Source: an uncultured SAR86 cluster bacterium
GTDB taxonomy: Bacteria; Pseudomonadota; Gammaproteobacteria; Magnimaribacterales; D2472
Assembly (NCBI GenBank): GCA_902559885.1
Contig: CACEJU010000005.1
Coordinates: 1-64,000, forward strand
DNA length: 64,000 bases
Direction: 5' to 3'
How positions within the stretch are numbered: position 1 is the first letter of the stretch; the number at the start of each line of letters is the position of its first letter. This document shows, piece by piece, positions 1 through 11,915 of the stretch. The notes below the pieces were generated by a model. The model did not search any database. It worked only from the letters and a program-made list of their open reading frames with translations, and was not told the DNA's origin. A program made the translations under genes and the position numbers.

Positions 1-3000
1 TTAATTACATCAAGTCCTGTCTTTAAACCACCGTCAGCTTGAAGCCTTACTTTACCTCTTAATCCACTCTCCCTAAGTGTCTGATGTGCTTCAGCCAATC
101 CTAATTCCCATGGAGAGCCAGCATACCTAATAGAGGAAAGTGGACTAGCTCCCGTCCCACCATCATGGCCTGAAATTGTTATAAGATCAGCATATGCTTT
201 GGTTACACCAGCTGCTATGGTTCCTACACCAGGTTCTGAAACTAATTTTACAGAAACTAATGCTTTTGGATTAACTTGTTTTAAGTCATAAATTAATTGA
301 GCCAAATCTTCAATTGAATAAATATCATGATGTGGAGGTGGAGAAATTAAAGTTACTCCAGGTGTTGAGTATCTGAGTTTAGCTATTAATTTATTTACTT
401 TGCCTCCAGGCAATTGACCACCTTCACCGGGTTTAGCTCCTTGAGCGATTTTGATTTGAAGAACTTCTGCATTAACTAAATAATGTGGTGTTACACCAAA
501 TCTACCAGAAGCAATTTGTTTTATTTTTGACATTTTATTTGTGCCATATCTCTCAACTGCTTCACCACCCTCACCTGAATTAGATCTTGCTCCTAATTCA
601 TTCATGGCCTCTGCAAGAGTTTCATGAGCTTTTGTAGATAAAGCGCCTAAACTCATTCCTGCAGAATCAAATCTTGATAGAATTTTTTTACTTTCTTCAA
701 CTTTGTTGATTGGAATAGGTTTTTCTGATTTTCTTATTTGCAATAGATCTCTTAACATTGCTGGATGTCTTTCATTTACCAGTTTTGCATAAGTGTCGTA
801 TGACTTCTGGTCATTAGTTGCTACAGCTTCTTGGAGTTTTTTAACTATTTCAGGGTTATATGTATGGTATTCACCACCATGAATATACTTTAAAAGTCCT
901 CCAACACTTATATTTGTAAGATTAGACCTTGCATAGTCATCTATTTTTCTGAGTTGTTTATCAAAATCATTAAAGTTTTTTCCACCTATCCTGCTGACGG
1001 TATTTGTAAAACATAGGTCAACTATATCTTTATCAAGACCAACAATTTCAAATAATTGAGATCCTCTATAACTCGAAATCATAGATATTCCCATTTTAGA
1101 TATAATTTTTAAAAGACCTTTATTAATACCCTTTCTATATCTTGAGCATGCATCATGCGGATGACCTTTAAGCTCATTTCTTTTGCTTAGATCTAGAATA
1201 GTTTGAAAGGCTAGCCATGGATATACAGCAGTTGCACCAAATCCAATTAAGCATGCGATTTGATGAGTGTCTCTAGCAGAAGCAGTACTTATCAAAATAT
1301 TAGCATCAGACCTTAAGCCAAGTGAGACTAACTTTTGATGAACAGCACCAACCGCTAATAATGCATTAATTGATAAGTATCCATTTTTAGGTAAAGCCTC
1401 CATTAAATGAATTACAACATTTCCATCTTGCACGGCTTTTACAACATTCTTTTGCAGATCTTTTATAGCAGTTTTTAATTTTTTATCTTTTGGAAAAGAT
1501 AAATCAAACTCTTTGACATTGAAATATGGATTTTTTTTAATCTGATTAAGTTTTTTAAAAGATAAAACTGGAGAATGGATAACTAATCTTTTTGCATGAT
1601 CTGGTGTTTCTTCATAAATGTTTAACTCTGGTCCAATACAGGTTTCAAGAGACATAACACTTTGCTCTCTCAAAGAGTCAATTGGAGGATTTGTAACTTG
1701 AGAAAACTGTTGTCTAAAATAATCATATATTTGCCTTTCTAGCTCACTCATAACTGCTAAAGCAGTATCATCACCCATTGATCCTGTTCCCTCTTGCCCA
1801 TCAATGGCTAAAGGCTTGATAATAGAACTTCTCTCTTCTGAGAAAAGTAAATAAAGCTTAGTCGCTCTAATTAAATCTTGGTCATCTATTGGTTTCAATC
1901 CAGGACCATCATAGCTATCAAGGCTAGACTCAATATATATTGAATTTTTCTTAAGCCAATCCCTATATGGATACATATTTTTAAGCATATTATCAATCTG
2001 CTTGTTATCGATAATTTGCCCCGTTTGAGTATTAATTGAAATTATTCCGCCTGGTGAAACTCTTCCTTTCTCAATAACATTAGAATCGTCTACAGGATTT
2101 ACACCGGTTTCAGACGCTAAAGTAATAATATTGTCTTTGTCTAATTGAAAACGTGCTGGTCGCAGTCCATTTCTATCCAAAATACACACCGCTAGAGAAC
2201 CATCAGTCATTACAATACCTGCTGGGCCATCCCATGCTTCCATATGCATTGAATTATATTCGTGAAAAGCTCTGATTTCGGCGTCTAAATTTTGTGTATT
2301 TTGCCATGCAGGAGGTATAACCATTCTAATGGCTCTATATAAATTAATACCGCCTTTCGTAAGCAATTCAACCATATTATCTAATGCTGACGAATCAGAA
2401 CCTCTTTCATTGACAAGCTCTTTAAAGCTTGAGATTTTTGGTAAAAGTGGGCTTGAGAATTTTGATGATCGAGCTTTAACCCAATTTCTATTACCTCTGA
2501 TTGCATTAATTTCACCATTATGTGCAAGCAATCTAAATGGTTGAGCAAGATGCCATCTTGGATTTGTATTGGTCGAAAATCTTTGATGAAATACACAAAT
2601 TGAAGCCTTGAGTGACTCTTCTTTTAAATCTAAATAAAATTCATCAATAGCTTCGGGCAACATTAATCCTTTATAAACAATTGTTTGAGAGGACATGCTG
2701 CATATATATAAAATCTCATCATCTAGATATAATTCTTCGATAGTTTTTCGGGCTTGCAATAATAATGATTCAAACTTTTCTTTGTTTATGTTTTTTTCAT
2801 TAGGAACAATATATAGCTGGTAAATGTTTGGCAGGCAATCAAGAGCAATATTTCCAAGTATAGTTTTATTAACTGGAACCTCTCTTATAGTTAAAAGATT
2901 TAAATTCTCATTTTTCAATAGATCTTTAATATCTTTTTTAATTTTTTCTATATTATCCTTAAAAAAAACCTGCGCTATTGCAAAATTTTCAGGCAATTCT

Positions 3001-3233
3001 ATTTTTTGCTCTTTAAAAACTTGATTAGAAAAAAAACTATGGTCAATATTTATTAAGAGACCGCATCCGTCTCCTGTTTTCCCATCTGAACCAATACCGC
3101 CTCTGTGGGTCATGCTAACTAATGCATCAATTGATTTTGTAAGAATAGCGTGAGAGCTTTCTCCATATTTATGTGCGATCAGACCAAAACCGCAATTATC
3201 TTTAAATTCATTTTTATTGTATAAGCCAGGCAT
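1..3233 (-). CDS. gltB: Glutamate synthase large subunit (partial, C-terminus off the left edge)
   Basis: Continuous minus-strand frame from ATG (cat at 3231-3233), starting MPGLYNKNEFKDNCGFGLIAHKYGESSHAILTKSIDALVSMTHRGG; left edge reads LQADGGLKTGLDVI in the same frame. Not in the ORF track because no stop lies in the window. Confidence 0.95.
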   Translation of the reverse strand, partial: MPGLYNKNEFKDNCGFGLIAHKYGESSHAILTKSIDALVSMTHRGGIGSDGKTGDGCGLLINIDHSFFSNQVFKEQKIELPENFAIAQVFFKDNIEKIKKDIKDLLKNENLNLLTIREVPVNKTILGNIALDCLPNIYQLYIVPNEKNINKEKFESLLLQARKTIEELYLDDEILYICSMSSQTIVYKGLMLPEAIDEFYLDLKEESLKASICVFHQRFSTNTNPRWHLAQPFRLLAHNGEINAIRGNRNWVKARSSKFSSPLLPKISSFKELVNERGSDSSALDNMVELLTKGGINLYRAIRMVIPPAWQNTQNLDAEIRAFHEYNSMHMEAWDGPAGIVMTDGSLAVCILDRNGLRPARFQLDKDNIITLASETGVNPVDDSNVIEKGRVSPGGIISINTQTGQIIDNKQIDNMLKNMYPYRDWLKKNSIYIESSLDSYDGPGLKPIDDQDLIRATKLYLLFSEERSSIIKPLAIDGQEGTGSMGDDTALAVMSELERQIYDYFRQQFSQVTNPPIDSLREQSVMSLETCIGPELNIYEETPDHAKRLVIHSPVLSFKKLNQIKKNPYFNVKEFDLSFPKDKKLKTAIKDLQKNVVKAVQDGNVVIHLMEALPKNGYLSINALLAVGAVHQKLVSLGLRSDANILISTASARDTHQIACLIGFGATAVYPWLAFQTILDLSKRNELKGHPHDACSRYRKGINKGLLKIISKMGISMISSYRGSQLFEIVGLDKDIVDLCFTNTVSRIGGKNFNDFDKQLRKIDDYARSNLTNISVGGLLKYIHGGEYHTYNPEIVKKLQEAVATNDQKSYDTYAKLVNERHPAMLRDLLQIRKSEKPIPINKVEESKKILSRFDSAGMSLGALSTKAHETLAEAMNELGARSNSGEGGEAVERYGTNKMSKIKQIASGRFGVTPHYLVNAEVLQIKIAQGAKPGEGGQLPGGKVNKLIAKLRYSTPGVTLISPPPHHDIYSIEDLAQLIYDLKQVNPKALVSVKLVSEPGVGTIAAGVTKAYADLITISGHDGGTGASPLSSIRYAGSPWELGLAEAHQTLRESGLRGKVRLQADGGLKTGLDVI

Positions 3234-3273
3234 TATGATTTTTTTTAATTAAGATGTATCAATAATATCATAA

Positions 3274-5999
<2,726 letters not shown>

Positions 6000-6000
6000 G

Positions 6001-6891
6001 CTATTCTGGCCAAAGTCTTATCAAGCCTTCTTGTGTACAAGATGCAATTAATTCTCCAGATTTTGTATATATACTTCCTCTTGAAAAACCTCTTGAATTT
6101 CCTGATGCTGGACTGTCAATGGCATACAAGAGCCAATCATTAAAATCTATTTCTTTATGAAACCACATAGCATGATCCAGGCTTGCCATCTGAATATTCT
6201 TTGTTAAAAAATTAACACCATGAGGATAATTGGCGGTAGCAATTAGGCCCATATCTGAGGCATATAATAAAAAAGCCTTGTGAATAACTGGGTCTTTGGG
6301 CAACCCCCCTTCCGGTTTAAGCCATACCCTTCTGTAAGGTGGTTTTTTTTCAGGATTTAAATAATCCATTTCTTCTACTGGCTTCATTTGAAGCTCTCTT
6401 TTTTTTAAAAACATTGGAAGAAGATCTTTATCAATATCTGAACTAATTTTTTGTCTAATTTCGTATTCTGTTAACAGAGATTCAGGCATTGGCACGTCTG
6501 GCATATCAATCTGATGCTCAAAGCCTTTCTCATACTTCTGAAAAGAAATTGAACAACTAAAAATAGCCTCGCCCTCTTGTATTGCTTTTACATTTCTTGT
6601 TGTAAAGCTTTTACCGTCTCTTATTCTGTCCACGGTAAAAATAATTGGTTTATCCATTTGCCCAGGTCTAAGAAAATATGAATGAAAAGAATGAGCATGA
6701 TGGTCTTCTTTGACAGTTTTATACGCAGCAATTAATGTTTGAGCCATAACTTGGCCACCAAATATTCTTGCCCATCCCACATTCTTGCCTGTCCAGCTAT
6801 ATATATCTCTGTCAATTTTGTTAAGTTCAAATAAACCTAACGTTTTTTCTAGAAGGCTTTTGCTTTTTTTAATTGCTGAATCTTCGCTCAT
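6001..6891 (-). CDS. tesB: Acyl-CoA thioesterase II
   Basis: RIFGGQVMAQTLIAAYKTV, HSFHSYFLRPG, SLDHAMWFHKE; TesB family architecture. Confidence 0.9.
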   Translation of the reverse strand: MSEDSAIKKSKSLLEKTLGLFELNKIDRDIYSWTGKNVGWARIFGGQVMAQTLIAAYKTVKEDHHAHSFHSYFLRPGQMDKPIIFTVDRIRDGKSFTTRNVKAIQEGEAIFSCSISFQKYEKGFEHQIDMPDVPMPESLLTEYEIRQKISSDIDKDLLPMFLKKRELQMKPVEEMDYLNPEKKPPYRRVWLKPEGGLPKDPVIHKAFLLYASDMGLIATANYPHGVNFLTKNIQMASLDHAMWFHKEIDFNDWLLYAIDSPASGNSRGFSRGSIYTKSGELIASCTQEGLIRLWPE

Positions 6892-6990
6892 TAAAGTAAA
6901 AATTAAATCTATTAATAATTCGCATTGTAATATAAAAACTAGAAGTTTATTGCTTCAAGTTGTAGGATACAGTTTCTATTATTACAAATT

Positions 6991-7947
6991 ATGAAAAATT
7001 TAAATGAACTTGCAAGTAAGCCAACAGAGCTTATTGATATTAAAAAAACTTTTGGTTTTGAATCAGATATAAAAATAAAAGGATTCAAAGAAAAAAATGA
7101 TTGGGTTCCTAAAATTGATAACAATTATGTTTTTGATAAGACTACAACTCTTGCCATATTAGCCGGTTTTGCTCACAACAGAAGAGTAATGATCCAAGGC
7201 TATCATGGCACAGGAAAATCAACTCATATTGAACAAGTTGCAGCAAGGCTTAATTGGCCATGCGTTAGAATTAATCTTGATAGTCATATCAGTAGAATTG
7301 ATCTTTTAGGCAAAGACGTAATTAAGCTAGAAAATGATAAGCAAGTTACAACTTTTCAAGAAGGGTTATTGCCATGGTCAATAAATAATCCGGTTGCATT
7401 AGTTTTTGATGAATATGATGCAGGTAGACCAGATGTTATGTTTGTGATTCAAAGAGTCCTTGAGGTGGAAGGAAAGCTAACTTTATTAGATCAGAATAAA
7501 GTTATAGAACCTCATCCATCCTTTAGGCTTTTTGCTACTACGAATACTGTTGGGCTTGGTGATGTGTCTGGACTTTACCATGGCACACAACAAATAAATC
7601 AAGGCCAAATGGATAGATGGCATATACTTAGTAGCCTAAATTATCTTGAAGCAAATCATGAACATAAGATAGTTTCCAGCAAAGTTAAGACTTTTAAGTC
7701 AAAAAAGAACCTAGAACTACTTAAAGAGATGATTAAATTAGCAAATTTAACAAGAAATGGATTTATTAATGGTGATATATCTACGTTAATGTCACCAAGA
7801 ACAGTTATTTCATGGGCTGAGAACTATGTGATATTTAAAGATTTAGAGCATGCATTCAAACTTTCTTTTTTGAACAAATGTGATGACACTGAAAAGCCTA
7901 TTATTTCTGAGTATTACCAAAGGTGCTTTAATAAAGAAGTTATTTAA
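6991..7947 (+). CDS. CobS-like AAA+ ATPase (cobaltochelatase CobS family)
   Basis: TTLAILAGFAHNRRVMIQGYHGTGKSTHIEQVAARLNWPCVRINLDSHISRIDLLGKD, the CobS Walker A region. Confidence 0.9.
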   Translation: MKNLNELASKPTELIDIKKTFGFESDIKIKGFKEKNDWVPKIDNNYVFDKTTTLAILAGFAHNRRVMIQGYHGTGKSTHIEQVAARLNWPCVRINLDSHISRIDLLGKDVIKLENDKQVTTFQEGLLPWSINNPVALVFDEYDAGRPDVMFVIQRVLEVEGKLTLLDQNKVIEPHPSFRLFATTNTVGLGDVSGLYHGTQQINQGQMDRWHILSSLNYLEANHEHKIVSSKVKTFKSKKNLELLKEMIKLANLTRNGFINGDISTLMSPRTVISWAENYVIFKDLEHAFKLSFLNKCDDTEKPIISEYYQRCFNKEVI

Positions 7948-9710
7948 TGAAGGTTGATAAAAGAAAGTTTTTATATGCATCTTCAATCTCAACTGCTAAG
8001 GCTATTACTAATAACAAAAATATAAAATCTAAAAATCAATCTTTTAATAGAACTCCAGAAGATCAATTTATACTAATAGATAACCCACCTAGAGGCCATA
8101 ATCAATTGTCATCTTGGAGGGGTTCAATAGACTTGCAGATTTTCTGGAATAAATATCATGATCATTCAAAGGTATTAAATACAGATCATGCAATATCGAA
8201 ATACTTAAATGAGCTTTTCTATGCAAGAGCAGAAATAATTGGCTCTAGTGAATATTTAGGATCTAAATCTAATATTATTTCTGCTACAGAAAAATATTTT
8301 GAATCTATTCATATTAATGATTTTGAGGCTGAGCTTCCAATTGTTCTTAACAGATGGCTCAAATCAATATTTGATTTTCCCCTTTCAAAAAAATCTTCAC
8401 TATTTGTTAACAAATTCAAAAAGGATTTCTTATCAAAAAAAATTGAAAAAGATATTTCTAAAAAATTTATAAGCTCTATTAGTAATCAAGAATCTTTTGA
8501 AGCTAATGCAATTAGTTTTCTTGAATTGATAGGTTTAATAAAAGATAAAAAACAAAAAAATGATTCACATGAAGATAGCGATACACCTCAACAAGAAAAA
8601 TTTGATCAAATTGATGAAGAGGAATCTGATGATAAAGCAGAGACAACTGAGCAAATGCAAGACATCAAAGATTTTACATTCGAGTTTGAAGAGCATGAAG
8701 AAGAAACCCACACTATAGAACAATCAATCCAAGAGGAAATTGATCTTGTTGAAGCTTCAAATAGTTTAAACATAAAAAGTTTAGATCTTGGGCAAGAATA
8801 TGAAATATATACCAATGAGTTTGATGAAATAATTAAAGCACAAGAACTTTCTAATCAGGAGGAGACAATTAGGCTTAGGATTCAATTAGATAACTTGATT
8901 AAGCCCCACATTACAACTATTGGTAAATTAGCAAACAGACTTCAAAGGCTGCTTCAAGCCAAGATGAATACAAGCTGGAATTATGATTTAGATGAAGGTA
9001 TTTTAGACTCAGCCAGACTTCATAGAGTGATAACTAATCCTGCGTCTTATTTAAGTTTCAAGCAAGAAACTGATCATAATTTTAAAGATACTTTAATTAC
9101 ATTATTAATAGACAACTCAGGCTCAATGAGAGGGAGATCTATTAACATAGCTGCTGTTTGCGCTGATATTATTGGAGCCACTTTAGAGAGATGCCAAATT
9201 AAAACTGAAATACTTGGCTTCACAACAAAAAACTGGAAAGGCGGAGATTCAAAACAAAAATGGTCTCTTAATGGATCTAGAGCCAATCCAGGCAGGCTAA
9301 ACGACCTCAGGCATATTATTTATAAAAGTGCTGATGAGAACTGGAGAAGATCAAGAAAATCGCTTGGTATTATGTTGAAAGAAGGGCTGCTTAAAGAAAA
9401 TATAGATGGTGAGGCCTTATTATGGTCATTTAAAAGATCAATACAGCGTCCTGAAAGAAGAAAAATCTTAATAGTAATATCTGATGGCGCGCCCGTTGAT
9501 GACAGTACTTTGTCAGCTAATAATGATTTATACCTTGATAATCATTTAAGAGAAGTTATAGAGCTAATTGAAAATAATGAATCTATAGAGTTGTCTGCAA
9601 TAGGAATTGGACATGACGTTACAAAATATTATAAAAACGCTATCAGCATTATTAGAGCAGAAGAACTAGGCGAGATATTGCTTGATAAATTAACAAAACT
9701 TTTCAATTAG
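7947..9710 (+). CDS. CobT-like VWA-domain protein (cobaltochelatase CobT family)
   Basis: LLIDNSGSMRGRSINIAAVCADIIGATLERC (MIDAS-type DNSGSM), acidic central region, SDGAPVDDSTLSANN; overlaps the cobS-like stop by 1 nt. Confidence 0.9.
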   Translation: MKVDKRKFLYASSISTAKAITNNKNIKSKNQSFNRTPEDQFILIDNPPRGHNQLSSWRGSIDLQIFWNKYHDHSKVLNTDHAISKYLNELFYARAEIIGSSEYLGSKSNIISATEKYFESIHINDFEAELPIVLNRWLKSIFDFPLSKKSSLFVNKFKKDFLSKKIEKDISKKFISSISNQESFEANAISFLELIGLIKDKKQKNDSHEDSDTPQQEKFDQIDEEESDDKAETTEQMQDIKDFTFEFEEHEEETHTIEQSIQEEIDLVEASNSLNIKSLDLGQEYEIYTNEFDEIIKAQELSNQEETIRLRIQLDNLIKPHITTIGKLANRLQRLLQAKMNTSWNYDLDEGILDSARLHRVITNPASYLSFKQETDHNFKDTLITLLIDNSGSMRGRSINIAAVCADIIGATLERCQIKTEILGFTTKNWKGGDSKQKWSLNGSRANPGRLNDLRHIIYKSADENWRRSRKSLGIMLKEGLLKENIDGEALLWSFKRSIQRPERRKILIVISDGAPVDDSTLSANNDLYLDNHLREVIELIENNESIELSAIGIGHDVTKYYKNAISIIRAEELGEILLDKLTKLFN

Positions 9711-9781
9711 ACCCATCTAAGATACAATTATTAATGTTAGCAGTGCTAACATCACGTAAAATTTTGTAGGATATTCTATTT

Positions 9782-10888
9782 ATGAAAATAAAAAAACAAG
9801 ACGGCCCCCCAAGTGAATTATTATATTTTGATGATGAGCTGGATCTATCACCAAAACAAATTGAAGATGTAGTTGAGATTTTTAATACTCCTCTTACAGG
9901 TTCTTATAACTGGGACTATACAGTTGCTGACAATAGAATTAAAAAGCTTTATGAGCTAGGTAAAGAACTTAACTGGAATGGATCTATTGATCTAAATTGG
10001 GACTATACGCACCCCGAAGATGAAAAACTTGTTGATCCTGATGAACAATTGCCCCATGAGACCTTAAAAGCATATGAGGCTTTAACAGCTAAAGAAAAAA
10101 TAGAATTTGATAGGCATTCTACTGCGGAACTTTTAAGTCAATTTTTACATGGAGAACAAGGTGCTCTTCTTGTAGCATCGCAATTAGCTAGTTGTGCTCC
10201 TACCTATAATGCAAAACTTTATGCAGCATCTCAAACTTTTGATGAGGCTAGACATGTAGAGGTTTTTAATAAATATCTTCAAGACAAAATAGGAATACAT
10301 TATCCAATTAACCCATCTTTAAAATTATTGCTAGATAAAATACTTACAGATGAAAGATGGGACCTAAAGTTTATAGGCATGCAAATAATTATCGAAGGTT
10401 TAGCCCTTGCAGCTTTTGGAATGCTTAAATCTATCACTACAGATCCTCTGTTGAAGCAGTTACTTCACTATGTCATAAGAGATGAGGCAAGGCATGTTAC
10501 TTTTGGAATTAATTATTTAGAAGACTTTATTAAAACTCTTAGTCCTGAAGAAGTTCAAGAAAGAGCTGAGTTTGCATATGAAGCTTGTGTAATCTCAAGA
10601 GAAAGATTGATAAATACAAAAGCAGAACAAAAATATTTAAAAATGAGCCCTGAAGAAGCAAGAGAATTTCAAATGAGTACTGCTTCTTTTGCTCTTTTTA
10701 GAAATTTCTTATTCTCTAGAGTCATACCAAACCTATCAAGAATTGGTCTATTAACTGAAGAAATTAGACCAAAATTTGAAGCTCTTGGGTTGCTAGAGTA
10801 TGAGCATGCACCAGATGATTTTGAGTGCGATTGGGCTGAGCTTCAAAAACCACTTGAATCATTTGATGAGATACCCGAAGCAGTATAG
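9782..10888 (+). CDS. Ferritin-like / R2-like diiron protein
   Basis: Paired metal-ligand-like motifs HGEQGALL...DEARHVEVF and IIEGLAL...RDEARHVTFG. Confidence 0.7.
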   Translation: MKIKKQDGPPSELLYFDDELDLSPKQIEDVVEIFNTPLTGSYNWDYTVADNRIKKLYELGKELNWNGSIDLNWDYTHPEDEKLVDPDEQLPHETLKAYEALTAKEKIEFDRHSTAELLSQFLHGEQGALLVASQLASCAPTYNAKLYAASQTFDEARHVEVFNKYLQDKIGIHYPINPSLKLLLDKILTDERWDLKFIGMQIIIEGLALAAFGMLKSITTDPLLKQLLHYVIRDEARHVTFGINYLEDFIKTLSPEEVQERAEFAYEACVISRERLINTKAEQKYLKMSPEEAREFQMSTASFALFRNFLFSRVIPNLSRIGLLTEEIRPKFEALGLLEYEHAPDDFECDWAELQKPLESFDEIPEAV

Positions 10889-10925
10889 CCGTTATATAAT
10901 ATAATTTTATTTTTAAGGAGTTTGT

Positions 10926-11705
10926 ATGTCTAAACATGCCGCGTTGGATACTTTTGGTAGATCTGGTAACCCTGTAATAAGATCATCTGCTTTTAATCAG
11001 AGAAGTTCTTCAACTGAAGTTATGACACTTGATGGAGCTGTAAACAAGATTGGTATTATGTTGGTGTTACTTGTTTTTACTGCCAGTATTTCATGGATTT
11101 TTAATGGCAACCCAATCATAAGTATTTTACAAACATTTGGTTATATAGCTGCACTTATATCAATGATTATGACATTTGGCTTCCCTTTTATAATGAAGCC
11201 AAAACCACATCTGGCACCAAAAACCTCAATAATATACTCAATTGGGATGGGTTTTGTAATTGGCTCAATATCATTATTTTTTGAAAGCTTATTTCCAGGA
11301 ATAGTTATCCAAGCAGTATCACTTACTTTTTTAGTTGCTGCATCATTATTGTTTTTTTATAAATCAGGGTTAATTAGACCTGATGAGAATTTTAGGTTAA
11401 TTCTATTCTCTGCAACATTTGCAATCCTTATATATTATATTTTTATATTTATAATTAGCATGGTCTCTGGTTCTGTACCTGAGATATTTGCAGGAAACAG
11501 CATGTTCTCAATCTTGATACAGTTCTTAATTGTTGGTATAGCTGCATTAAATTTAGTTCTTGATTTTGATATCATTGAACAGGCTGCTGAAAATAGAGCG
11601 CCAAAATATATGGAAGACTTCGGTGCTATGGCATTAGTTGTTACCCTCGTTTGGCTTTATGTAGAAATTTTAAGATTGATTGCAAAGCTAAGATCTAATA
11701 ATTAA
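10926..11705 (+). CDS. Bax inhibitor-1/YccA family membrane protein
   Basis: N-terminal RSGNPVIRSSAF and DGAVNKIGIM typical of the family, seven hydrophobic segments, C-terminal LNLVLDFDIIEQAAENRAPKYMEDFGAMALVVTLVWLYVEILRLI. Confidence 0.85.
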   Translation: MSKHAALDTFGRSGNPVIRSSAFNQRSSSTEVMTLDGAVNKIGIMLVLLVFTASISWIFNGNPIISILQTFGYIAALISMIMTFGFPFIMKPKPHLAPKTSIIYSIGMGFVIGSISLFFESLFPGIVIQAVSLTFLVAASLLFFYKSGLIRPDENFRLILFSATFAILIYYIFIFIISMVSGSVPEIFAGNSMFSILIQFLIVGIAALNLVLDFDIIEQAAENRAPKYMEDFGAMALVVTLVWLYVEILRLIAKLRSNN

Positions 11706-11711
11706 ATATAT

Positions 11712-11915
11712 ATGGATAATTTATTCTTCATAATTATTGGTATATTTTCATTTCTAATTTTTTTTAAATTACTCAAAGTAAAGGCATCAAAAAAACAAAT
11801 TAATAGGTCAAATAGAATAAATTGGAGATTGTGGGAAAAAAAATATCCTGAAAACCAAAATATAATTGATGCTGACTATAAAGAAGAACAAGAGGCCAAA
11901 AATGATAAAGAATAG
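11712..11915 (+). CDS. Small membrane-anchored protein, unknown function
   Basis: 67-aa ORF, one N-terminal TM segment and charged tail; fills the gap and overlaps the next gene's likely start. Confidence 0.6.
   Translation: MDNLFFIIIGIFSFLIFFKLLKVKASKKQINRSNRINWRLWEKKYPENQNIIDADYKEEQEAKNDKE

Noticed and set aside
2329-2596. Track ORFs 2329-2544 (+) and 2381-2596 (-)
   Set aside because: Both lie out of frame within gltB, whose minus-strand frame is continuous and conserved; shadow ORFs.
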